Shown: one piece after another, positions 22,519-29,210 of the stretch
How the letters are laid out: every line of letters begins with the position of its first letter
Position numbering within the stretch: the first letter of the stretch is position 1
NCBI GenBank assembly: GCA_020048255.1
Contig: JAIFMR010000087.1
Location: 1 to 40,376 of the forward strand
DNA length: 40,376 nt
Reading direction: 5' to 3'
DNA from: Rhodoferax sp.
GTDB lineage: Bacteria > Pseudomonadota > Gammaproteobacteria > Burkholderiales > Burkholderiaceae_C
Translations under genes and position numbers: made by a program
Notes under the pieces: model-generated
Told to the model about the DNA's origin: nothing
Database searches by the model: none
What the model saw: the letters and a program-made list of their open reading frames with translations, nothing else

Positions 22519-23145
22519 ATGAATGCTTCTGTCACTTTTGATGCCCTGGCGGCCAATGCCAGTGACCACGACGCCGAGCGCCGCAAGATGGTGCTGCTAA
22601 CGGCTGGCTCTGCAGGCGTAGCGGTAGTTGGGTTGGCCGTGCCGCTGGTGTCAAGTTTTGCGCCCAGCGAGAGGGCCAAGGCCGCTGGCGCAGCGGTGGA
22701 GGCAGACATTTCAGACATTGCACTGGGCGCAGTGAAAACCATCGAGTGGCGTGGTAAGCCGGTGTGGGTCATGCGCCGTACGCCTGAGATGCTTGCAAGT
22801 CTGGCCGCACAGGACAGCCTGCTGGTTGATCCGGCATCCAACGTCAAATCGCAGCAGCCGGCCTACACCCAAAATGCGCATCGCTCCATCAAGCCCGAAT
22901 ACTTTGTGGCCGTAGGTATTTGCACGCACTTGGGCTGCTCGCCCAACGCGGTGGCGGCAGGCTCGGCCAACCCCAGTGTGGGTGCGGATTGGAAGGGTGG
23001 TTTTTTCTGCCCTTGCCACGGTTCCACCTTTGATTTGGCAGGCCGCGTCTTTAAGAACAAACCGGCACCCACCAACCTGGAAGTGCCGCCCCACAAGTAC
23101 CTCGCTGAAGGCCGGTTGCTGATTGGTGAAGACAACGCGGCTTGA
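22519..23145 (+). CDS. Rieske iron-sulfur protein (bc1-type), without cytochrome b/c1 neighbours
   Basis: A 208-residue Rieske protein of the ubiquinol-cytochrome c reductase type. An N-terminal twin-arginine segment (E20-R21-R22) and anchor helix (KMVLLTAGSAGVAVVGLAVP) precede the Rieske domain. The two cluster boxes are CTHLGC (135-140) and CPCHGS (164-169); ligands should be C135, H137, C164 and H167, with C140-C166 as the disulfide. The last motif FDLAGRVFKNKPAPTNLEVP is typical for petA products. GGAG at 22509-22512 selects the ATG at 22519. In most genomes petA precedes cytochrome b and c1 genes. Here it is followed by a CydX-like remnant and an SQR-like gene, so this is a second or alternative Rieske protein, or a relocated one. 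Confidence 0.93.
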   Translation: MNASVTFDALAANASDHDAERRKMVLLTAGSAGVAVVGLAVPLVSSFAPSERAKAAGAAVEADISDIALGAVKTIEWRGKPVWVMRRTPEMLASLAAQDSLLVDPASNVKSQQPAYTQNAHRSIKPEYFVAVGICTHLGCSPNAVAAGSANPSVGADWKGGFFCPCHGSTFDLAGRVFKNKPAPTNLEVPPHKYLAEGRLLIGEDNAA

Positions 23146-23165
23146 TCGCACATGAAGGAATTGAC

Positions 23166-23204
23166 ATGTGGCATTTCACTTGGGTGTTGGTCATTCTGAA
23201 TGCA
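23166..23204 (+). pseudogene. CydX-like N-terminal remnant
   Basis: After a good ribosome site (AAGGAA, 23155-23160) an ATG opens the peptide MWHFTWVLVILNAH. MWxFxWxL is the start of CydX, the tiny subunit of cytochrome bd oxidase, and ILNA recalls the later FGIINAMW part of that protein with about ten residues missing. The frame then runs on into shadow sequence through the next gene. I read it as a small subunit gene shortened by deletion; chance resemblance is possible given its size. Confidence 0.4.
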
Positions 23205-23205
23205 C

Positions 23206-23895
23206 ATGGCTCATCAAATCACCTTTATCGGTTCAGGTTTTGGCGCACTGTCAACCGTGCACGAAGTGCGCAAGCGCGATGCGCAGGCAGACATCACGCT
23301 GATTGCGCCACTCGTCGAACTGCATTACCTGCCGGGCTTCATCTGGATTCCCTATGGCCTGCGCACGCGTCAGCAGTTCATCATTCCTTTGGAAAATTTC
23401 TTTACCCGTATGCGCGTCAGGCACGTGGTTGCTGAAGTGACAGGCCTGCGCGACGGTGGCAGATGGGTCGATTCCACAGCAGGCGAGGTGCGTAACGATG
23501 CGCTGGTGATTGCCTCTGGTGGGCGCTTCATCAAGAAGCTGCCCGGCATTGAGCACGCTATCACGCCATGCGAAGGCATCGCAGCTGCCGAGAGAATTCG
23601 TGATCGGCTGAAAGCGATGTCGGGTGGCACGATTGCCATTGGTTTTGCCGGCAACCCCAATGAGCCCAGTGCCGTGCGTGGCGGGTCGATGTTTGAATTT
23701 TTGTTTGGCATCGACGAGCAGCTTAAGCGGGAAAGGCGACGCGACAAGTTTGAGTTGGTCTGCATCATTGACGCAATTGACCACGGTACCGTCGTGTTTT
23801 GCAATGAAAAGCGGCAAATCATCCTGCCGTCGTCACGCCTGTTCCGTTGGGTTAAACGCGGGTTTGAAATCGCTTACTTGAGGAAATACAAATGA
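23206..23895 (+). CDS. SQR-like flavoprotein with a large internal deletion
   Basis: The 229-residue product is a FAD-dependent oxidoreductase related to sulfide:quinone reductases, which normally have about 380-430 residues. The N-terminal half is normal: ITFIGSGFGALSTV (FAD motif), LHYLPGFIWIPYGLRTR, VIASGGRFIKKLPG and GGSMFEFLFGIDEQLKRERR. It then reads RDKFELVCIIDAIDHGTVVF, joining the strand before the second half (xxFELV) directly to the C-terminal segment (ICIVDALDHG in full-length relatives). The GDxxx FAD-closing motif and the central part, about 150-180 residues, are missing, yet the frame is intact. RVLPSSR-like tail LPSSRLFRWVKRGFE is kept. Loss of activity is likely. The next gene overlaps by 4 bases. 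ATG at 23200 is also possible. Confidence 0.75.
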   Translation: MAHQITFIGSGFGALSTVHEVRKRDAQADITLIAPLVELHYLPGFIWIPYGLRTRQQFIIPLENFFTRMRVRHVVAEVTGLRDGGRWVDSTAGEVRNDALVIASGGRFIKKLPGIEHAITPCEGIAAAERIRDRLKAMSGGTIAIGFAGNPNEPSAVRGGSMFEFLFGIDEQLKRERRRDKFELVCIIDAIDHGTVVFCNEKRQIILPSSRLFRWVKRGFEIAYLRKYK

Positions 23896-24311
23896 AGACA
23901 TCTGTGGCACTGTCACCGTATGAGTTTTTGGGCGGTGAGGCTGGCATCAAACACTTGGTTAATCGCTTTTATGAGTTGATGGATGAACTGCCAGAAGCTT
24001 ATGCCGTGCGCCAGATACACCCTGAGAGCCTGAGTGGCAGTGCCGCAGGTTTGTTTGACTTTTTGTCTGGCTGGTTCGGTGGGCCACAGCTTTATACCGA
24101 GAAAAAAGGTCACCCACGTTTGCGCATGCGCCACGCACCGTATTCAGTCAGCCAAGGGATGCGTGACGAGTGGATGTTGTGCATGACACAAGCTATTGGT
24201 GAGCAAGTGGCGGACGACGAATTTCGGGCCTGGCTGGTCAACAGCTTTGCACAGATGGCGGATCATTTGATCAATACAGATCGTGTTCCTGTCTGTCATT
24301 TAGGTGACTAG
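23892..24311 (+). CDS. Group II truncated haemoglobin
   Basis: A 139-residue globin of the trHbO class. It shares with M. tuberculosis GlbO the segments GGPQLYTEKKGHPRLRMRHAPY (split as GGPQLYTE and GHPRLRMRHAPY; proximal His H81) and RDEWMLCM, with the G8 Trp W94. The start overlaps the SQR-like stop (ATGA), so it is co-translated. Proteins of this type bind O2, NO or sulfide; linkage to a sulfur-regulated operon suggests a role in protecting against sulfide or NO, but that is inference. The family's CD1 aromatic position appears to be His (QIHPESL). Confidence 0.92.
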   Translation: MKTSVALSPYEFLGGEAGIKHLVNRFYELMDELPEAYAVRQIHPESLSGSAAGLFDFLSGWFGGPQLYTEKKGHPRLRMRHAPYSVSQGMRDEWMLCMTQAIGEQVADDEFRAWLVNSFAQMADHLINTDRVPVCHLGD

Positions 24312-24313
24312 TT

Positions 24314-24333
24314 AACTGACATAAATGGCAGTT
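24314..24333. promoter_or_regulatory. Putative FisR-type upstream activator site C
   Basis: AACTGACA-TAAA-TGGCAGTT: a palindrome with one mismatch pair that shares the ACTGNCA-N4-TGNCAGT pattern of sites A and B. It starts 3 bases after the globin stop codon and its centre is about 94 bp upstream of a sigma-54-like GG. Confidence 0.6.
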
Positions 24334-24415
24334 GGCACCCTAGGCGTCTCAATGAGATTCCTTTGCATACTTCTAAGTCTTTGATTTATTTAGGTAATAT
24401 ATTCGGATGCAGGTC

Positions 24416-24430
24416 TGGCATGGTTTGTGA
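24416..24430 (+). promoter_or_regulatory. Putative sigma-54 promoter C
   Basis: TGGCATG-GTTT-GTGA: GG at 24417-24418 and GA at 24429-24430 keep the GG-N10-G spacing of promoters A and B. The -12 element is the weakest of the three (GTG instead of TTG). It precedes the MBL gene by about 85 bases. Confidence 0.4.
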
Positions 24431-24515
24431 ATGTGTTGTGACAACCTAACAATGCCTGTCATGAGGGATGGCGCTGCCAAGACCTCTAAAATTCTGCAGG
24501 CCAGGAGCACCTGAA

Positions 24516-25154
24516 ATGTACTTTCGAATATTGCATGACGACACCAGCGGTGAGCTCACTTATCTGCTCGCTGACATGGATGCTCAGGAAGCGGTATTGA
24601 TTGACCCCCACGCCCGTGACTTGCCGGTGTTGACGGCTTTGTTGGCCGAGCGGGAGTTGCGCCTGCGTTGGGTGTTGCGCACCCATCACCATGACGACCA
24701 ACTAACGCTGGAGCGGCTAGCCTTGGCTCAACTGGCGGCACCCCTGATTCAAGGTGATGCCTTGCCAGCGGGCACCGAGCTGGATGATGGTGCCGTGTTG
24801 CCCTTTGGTGATGAGGTGATTCGGATGGTGGCGACTCCCGGGCACACCTTGTCTTGCCTGAGTTTTGGATGGCGAGACCGTTTTTTTTGTGGTGGTTTGC
24901 TGGCGGTGGCCGTATGCCCACATCAACCCCGGCCGTTAGCCCCTGAAGCTTTGTGGGACAGCGTGACGCAGCGAGTTTTCACCTTGCCGGACGAGACTCT
25001 GATCTTTGCCGGACATGAACGTCGGGCGCGCGCCGTCAGCACTGTGCTTGAGCAACGGCGCTGGCATCCTTTTTTTGCAGGATTGACACGTGATGAATTT
25101 TTGGCGCATATGGCGGCGCTGCCAGAAAAACAAGTAGCCGAATCTATTTTTTGA
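24516..25154 (+). CDS. Persulfide dioxygenase-like MBL protein with an incomplete metal site
   Basis: A 212-residue protein aligned by eye with ETHE1-type persulfide dioxygenases over its whole length: TYLLADMDAQEAVLIDPH, VLRTHHHDDQLTLE, VATPGHTLSCLSF, FTLPDETLIFAGHE and VSTVLEQRRWHPFF. ETHE1 binds iron with the first His of THxHADH, the His of TPGH and the Asp of FTGD. Here H57 and H110 are kept, but the Asp region reads RFFCGGLLAV, without an Asp, and the last His of the first motif is Gln (Q62). Activity is therefore doubtful. A sensing or binding role, or decay, is possible. AGGAG at 24503-24507 selects ATG 24516. ccoG follows after 10 bases. Confidence 0.8.
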   Translation: MYFRILHDDTSGELTYLLADMDAQEAVLIDPHARDLPVLTALLAERELRLRWVLRTHHHDDQLTLERLALAQLAAPLIQGDALPAGTELDDGAVLPFGDEVIRMVATPGHTLSCLSFGWRDRFFCGGLLAVAVCPHQPRPLAPEALWDSVTQRVFTLPDETLIFAGHERRARAVSTVLEQRRWHPFFAGLTRDEFLAHMAALPEKQVAESIF

Positions 25155-25164
25155 GGAATGACAC

Positions 25165-26601
25165 ATGAATGCCAAGAACAATGAAGCCAAAAAGGTGATT
25201 CCGATCACTGCAGTGGAGCCCGATGTACAGATGGTTTCGCTGTATGCCGCACACAAGAAGATTTACCCCAAGAGTGTGACGGGTGTATTTTCAAATTGGC
25301 GCTGGATCATGGTGTGGGTCACCCAGATCATTTTCTACGGCTTGCCGTGGCTGGAGTGGGGTCAGCGCCAGGCGGTGCTGTTCGATCTGAGCGTGCGCCG
25401 TTTTTATATCTTTGGTTTGGTGCTGTACCCCCAGGACTTCATTTACCTGACCGGCTTGATGATTATTGCAGCGCTATCGCTGTTTTTGTTCACTGCCGTC
25501 GCAGGGCGTCTGTGGTGTGGCTACGCTTGTCCGCAAACGGTGTACACCGAAATCTTTCTTTGGATTGAAAAGAAGCTGGAGGGCGACCGTTCAGCCCGCA
25601 TTCGCCGGGATGAGGGCCCCATGACGGCTGAAACGTTTGCCCGCAAGGCAGGTAAACAATTTTTGTGGATTGCTTTTGCCTTTTGGACTGGTTTTACCTT
25701 TGTCGGTTACTTTGTGCCGATGCGCGAAATGGCTGGAGCATTTCTGGGTGGCCAACTGGCGGCCTGGGAGTTTTTCTGGGTCTTTTTCTACGCGTTTGCC
25801 ACCTACGGTAATGCTGGTTTCATGCGTGAGCAGGTGTGTCTGCATATGTGCCCCTATGCACGTTTTCAGAGTGCCATGTTTGACAAGGACACCTTGATCG
25901 TGACCTACGATGAAGAGCGCGGTGAGCCGCGTGGTGCCCGCTCTAAGAAAGCTGACCCCGCCAAACTCAACCTGGGTTCGTGTGTTGATTGTGGCTTGTG
26001 TGTGCAGGTTTGCCCAACGGGTATTGATATTCGTAATGGTTTGCAATACCAATGTATTGGTTGCGGTGCCTGCGCAGACGTGTGCGACACGGTCATGGAC
26101 AAAGTGGGGTATGCGCGCGGCTTGGTCAAATATTCAACCGAAAACGCCATGGCCAACAAATGGACTCCAAAGCAAACCCTGCGTCATGTGCTGCGACCCC
26201 GAATTTTGGTCTACACCAGCATTTTGCTGGGGATCGTGTTGGCGATTTTTGTCAGTCTGGCCATGCGCACACCGTTCAAGGTGGATGTGGTGCGGGATCG
26301 TGGTGTCATGGCACGTGTTGTGGATGCGGGTAAAACCGAAAATGTCTACCGTCTGCAGGTCATGAACGCGACCGAAGCGGATCAGCGTTATCGTATTTCC
26401 GTAACCGGGCTGCCAGGTTTGACGATCACCTCAGAGGACACGGTCAGCGTCAAGTCGACCGAAGCCAATACCGTGCCAGTGCGCGTGCAAGCACCGTTCG
26501 AGGTGGCCAAACCAGGGTCGCATGAGATTCATTTTGAAATTGAATCGCTGGACAGCCCGGGCAAATTGCGTGAGAAATCAACTTTCATGATTCCCCAGTA
26601 A
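25165..26601 (+). CDS. ccoG: Cytochrome c oxidase accessory protein CcoG (FixG)
   Basis: A 478-residue polytopic ferredoxin-like membrane protein. The N-terminal membrane helices include segments at about 48-62, 92-113 and 164-185. A CxxxC pair (WCGYACPQTV, C118 and C122) and HMCPYARFQSAMFD follow. Two 4Fe-4S motifs are clear: C273-C276-C279-C283 and C297-C300-C303-C307. A C-terminal Ig-like domain (about 370-478) ends it. CcoG acts in copper handling for assembly of cbb3 oxidase, usually right after ccoNOQP. Here no cbb3 genes are adjacent; it follows the MBL gene on the putative sigma-54 transcript, which links it to sulfur control. Confidence 0.95.
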   Translation: MNAKNNEAKKVIPITAVEPDVQMVSLYAAHKKIYPKSVTGVFSNWRWIMVWVTQIIFYGLPWLEWGQRQAVLFDLSVRRFYIFGLVLYPQDFIYLTGLMIIAALSLFLFTAVAGRLWCGYACPQTVYTEIFLWIEKKLEGDRSARIRRDEGPMTAETFARKAGKQFLWIAFAFWTGFTFVGYFVPMREMAGAFLGGQLAAWEFFWVFFYAFATYGNAGFMREQVCLHMCPYARFQSAMFDKDTLIVTYDEERGEPRGARSKKADPAKLNLGSCVDCGLCVQVCPTGIDIRNGLQYQCIGCGACADVCDTVMDKVGYARGLVKYSTENAMANKWTPKQTLRHVLRPRILVYTSILLGIVLAIFVSLAMRTPFKVDVVRDRGVMARVVDAGKTENVYRLQVMNATEADQRYRISVTGLPGLTITSEDTVSVKSTEANTVPVRVQAPFEVAKPGSHEIHFEIESLDSPGKLREKSTFMIPQ

Positions 26602-26607
26602 GACATC

Positions 26608-26637
26608 GCGTGCCGCCATGGTTGCCTGTGGCGGCGC
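26608..26637 (+). terminator. Possible terminator after ccoG
   Basis: GCCGCCA-N10-TGGCGGC forms a strong GC stem (extended by weaker flanking pairs) starting 10 bases after the ccoG stop. It is followed by GGGGGTTTCTC, a poor T-tract, so termination efficiency is uncertain. Confidence 0.5.
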
Positions 26638-26702
26638 GGGGGTTTCTCATGATGACCAGGGTAACCTGACACCTACAATCTGCCCCAACAAGAGGTGGCA
26701 TC

Positions 26703-27476
26703 ATGCGAATTCTGATTTCTAATGACGATGGCTTTCAGGCTCCTGGCATTGTGGCTTTGTACGAAGCGCTGAAAGACATTGCCGACGTGGAGGTGGTCGC
26801 GCCCGAGCACAACAACAGCGCCAAGTCCAACGCACTGACCTTGCATTCGCCGCTGTATGTTCATCAGGCCAGCAACGGGTTTCGTTATGTCAATGGCACC
26901 CCGGCTGATTGTGTGCATATTGCGTTGACGGGGCTGCTGGACTATCGCCCCGACCTGGTGGTATCCGGGATCAACAACGGTGCCAACATGGGGGATGACA
27001 CCATTTACTCCGGCACGGTGGGGGCGGCCATGGAAGGTTATCTGTTCGGCATTCCTTCCATCGCGTTTTCTCAAGTACAGCGCGATTGGCTGCACCTCGA
27101 CGCTGCCGCCCTGAAGGCGCGGGAAATGGTGCTACAGATGTCGGAGCAAAATCTGGTTGGCAGTCAGGCCTGGTTGCTTAATGTCAATATTCCGAATTTG
27201 CCCTCCGAGCAGATGGGCCGTGTCAAGCTGTGCCGCTTGGGGCGCCGCCACGCGGCTGAACCCGTCATCACGCAAAAAAGCCCGCGCGGTGAAACCATGT
27301 ACTGGATCGGCGCGGCGGGTGCCGCCAAGGATGATGCGGATGGCACCGACTTTCATGCCACCATGCAGGGCCACATTGCGATGACGCCATTGAAGGTGGA
27401 CCTGACGGACCATGACCACTTGAGTTACTGGGCGCAAACCGCGTCCAAATTGTCAATGGGTGCGGGTCAGGCCTGA
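26703..27476 (+). CDS. surE: 5'/3'-nucleotidase SurE
   Basis: A 257-residue SurE. The N terminus MRILISNDDGFQAPGI carries the metal-binding Asp pair D8-D9. VVAPEHNNSAKSNALTL holds the conserved Ser/Asn region, and DLVVSGINNGANMGDD the further metal-binding Asn. TIYSGTVGAAMEG completes the active site. SurE dephosphorylates nucleoside monophosphates, in E. coli mainly in stationary phase or stress. It begins the surE-pcm-nlpD-rlmD group. AGAGG-like bases lie at 26690-26695. Confidence 0.97.
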   Translation: MRILISNDDGFQAPGIVALYEALKDIADVEVVAPEHNNSAKSNALTLHSPLYVHQASNGFRYVNGTPADCVHIALTGLLDYRPDLVVSGINNGANMGDDTIYSGTVGAAMEGYLFGIPSIAFSQVQRDWLHLDAAALKAREMVLQMSEQNLVGSQAWLLNVNIPNLPSEQMGRVKLCRLGRRHAAEPVITQKSPRGETMYWIGAAGAAKDDADGTDFHATMQGHIAMTPLKVDLTDHDHLSYWAQTASKLSMGAGQA

Positions 27477-28273
27477 TGGCTGGTAGCCATAAGCCCGCCC
27501 CGAAGGCCCGCCCGGGGTTTCCGGCACGACTCGATGCCAGCCCTTCAATGCCGCTGAGGTCCACGGTCAGCTTGGTTCGCCAGCCTGTTAACTCGTTGCC
27601 ACAGAGACCGGTGGGGCTGGGTATGGATTCCAGCGCGGTGCGTTTGAGCATGGTGGCCAAGTTGTCCCAGCAGGGTTTGACAGATACACAGGTGTTGGCC
27701 GCCATGAGTGTGATCGAGCGCCATCGCTTTGTTGATTCGGCGCTGGTCAACCAGGCCTATGAAGACACCAGTTTGCCCATTGGGATGGGGCAAACCATCT
27801 CCAAGCCAGGTGTGGTCTCACGCATGCTGGAGCTTCTGCGCCAAGGGCGTGCCGAGCGCCTGGGGCGGGTGCTTGAAATCGGAACCGGTTGTGGCTATCA
27901 GGCAGCCGTCTTGGGGCAACTGTGTGTTGAGGTGTATTCGATCGAGCGTCTGCGCGGTTTGCACGACAAGGCCCGCGAAAATCTCCGGCATTTGCGGCTG
28001 GCCAATGTTCATCTGCTGTTTGGAGATGGCATGCAGGGTTACGCCAAAGGCGCGCCTTATGCGGGCATCATCGCCGCGGCCGGTGGTGAGGCCATCCCCC
28101 AATGCTGGCTGGATCAACTGGCCGTGGGTGGGCGATTGGTGGCGCCGGTTGCTGCCGGCGCGCAAAGCCCCGGTCGTCAGGCTCTGGTCGTGGTCGACAA
28201 GACGGAACAGGGTTTGCGCCAGACCGTGATGGAGGCTGTTCACTTCGTCCCCTTAAAATCAGGGATTGCTTGA
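27476..28273 (+). CDS. pcm: Protein-L-isoaspartate O-methyltransferase
   Basis: A 265-residue PCMT. The first about 55 residues are a Pro/Ala/Arg-rich extension often seen in betaproteobacterial Pcm. The enzyme then shows HRFVDSALVNQAYEDTSLPI, GMGQTISKPGVVSRMLELL, and the SAM-binding motif VLEIGTGCGYQAAVL at about 133-147. It uses SAM to methylate L-isoaspartyl residues and so helps repair damaged proteins. The start shares one base with the surE stop (TGATG). Confidence 0.95.
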   Translation: MAGSHKPAPKARPGFPARLDASPSMPLRSTVSLVRQPVNSLPQRPVGLGMDSSAVRLSMVAKLSQQGLTDTQVLAAMSVIERHRFVDSALVNQAYEDTSLPIGMGQTISKPGVVSRMLELLRQGRAERLGRVLEIGTGCGYQAAVLGQLCVEVYSIERLRGLHDKARENLRHLRLANVHLLFGDGMQGYAKGAPYAGIIAAAGGEAIPQCWLDQLAVGGRLVAPVAAGAQSPGRQALVVVDKTEQGLRQTVMEAVHFVPLKSGIA

Positions 28274-28284
28274 CAGGGATTTGT

Positions 28285-29154
28285 ATGACTGGTTTGAATC
28301 GACGATGGGGTTTGGGATGCAGTGCGGCTTTGCTTGCGCTGCTGCTGGTGGGCTGCAGCACCCGAAGTCTGAACCGTGCACCGGTGGAAGACCGTCCGTT
28401 GCGCTCGGCTGTCACCGAGACCAAAACCGCCGCCGATGTGAAGATCGCTGCGGACATTCCGGTGGTCAAGCAGCCTCCCGGTTTTGAAAACGCCGGTCTG
28501 CCCGGCTACTACACCGTCAAGCCTGGCGATACACTGTTGCGGATTGCCCTGGAAAATGGTCAATCCATGAAAGACATTGCGCGCTGGAGCCATGTCGACA
28601 ACCCCAATCGCATCGAAGTGGGGCAAGTCCTGCGGGTGGTGCCGCCTCTTGGCAATGAGGTTCTGGTCAAGCCGGTGGCCAAACCGCAGGTCGAGGCGAC
28701 GCCGGCTACTGCCGCAGCCTCTGCCCAGGCTCCTGCATCGGCAGCCAGTGCGGCTGCTGTTGTCAGCAAACCTGCTGCGGCAGAGGGCGATATCAACTGG
28801 ATCTGGCCCGCCAGCGGCGCGGTGATAGCCGGGTTCGACGAGGTCAAAAACAAGGGCGTCGATATCGGGGGCAAGGCCGGTGACCATGTGTTGGCGGCGG
28901 CTGACGGCCGGGTGGTCTACGTGGGTGCAGGGCTGCGCGGTTACGGCAATCTGATTATCTTGAAGCACAACAATGTCTATTTGACCGCATACGCTCACAA
29001 CCAGACTTTGTTGGTCAAGGAAGATCAATCTGTGTTGCAGGGGCAGAAGATTGCCGAGATGGGTAACAGTGACGCGGACCGCGTGAAGCTGCATTTTGAA
29101 GTGCGTCGTCAGGGCAAGCCGGTCGACCCAGCCAAGTATTTGCCGGTACGCTAG
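28285..29154 (+). CDS. nlpD: NlpD-like lipoprotein (LysM plus degenerate M23 domain)
   Basis: A 289-residue outer-membrane lipoprotein: lipobox LLVGCS with C24, one LysM domain (about 74-117: YYTVKPGDTLLRIALENGQS, then NPNRIEVGQVLRV), an Ala/Pro-rich linker, and an M23 domain to the end. The M23 zinc motif HxGxD appears as NKGVDIGG, so the His is missing, as in E. coli NlpD. The C terminus GLRGYGNLIILKHNNVYLTA and RLHFEVR-like VKLHFEVR also match. NlpD activates the amidase AmiC during cell division. The start at 28285 was chosen because of the lipoprotein signal; the frame is open far upstream in the shadow of pcm. rpoS, which often follows nlpD, is absent. Confidence 0.93.
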   Translation: MTGLNRRWGLGCSAALLALLLVGCSTRSLNRAPVEDRPLRSAVTETKTAADVKIAADIPVVKQPPGFENAGLPGYYTVKPGDTLLRIALENGQSMKDIARWSHVDNPNRIEVGQVLRVVPPLGNEVLVKPVAKPQVEATPATAAASAQAPASAASAAAVVSKPAAAEGDINWIWPASGAVIAGFDEVKNKGVDIGGKAGDHVLAAADGRVVYVGAGLRGYGNLIILKHNNVYLTAYAHNQTLLVKEDQSVLQGQKIAEMGNSDADRVKLHFEVRRQGKPVDPAKYLPVR

Positions 29155-29210
29155 CCGGTTGCGGCTGCTGGACCCGTGGGGTCACCCACATCACTGAGCA
29201 AATCAAACGA

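Noticed and set aside
23142..23435. A 97-residue frame overlapping the SQR-like start
   Set aside because: Only its first codons from 23166 resemble CydX; the rest is a shadow of the flavoprotein gene.
24370..24390. An FNR-type box (TTGATTTATTTAG) before the MBL gene
   Set aside because: Only one half-site is present; the second half does not match ATCAA.
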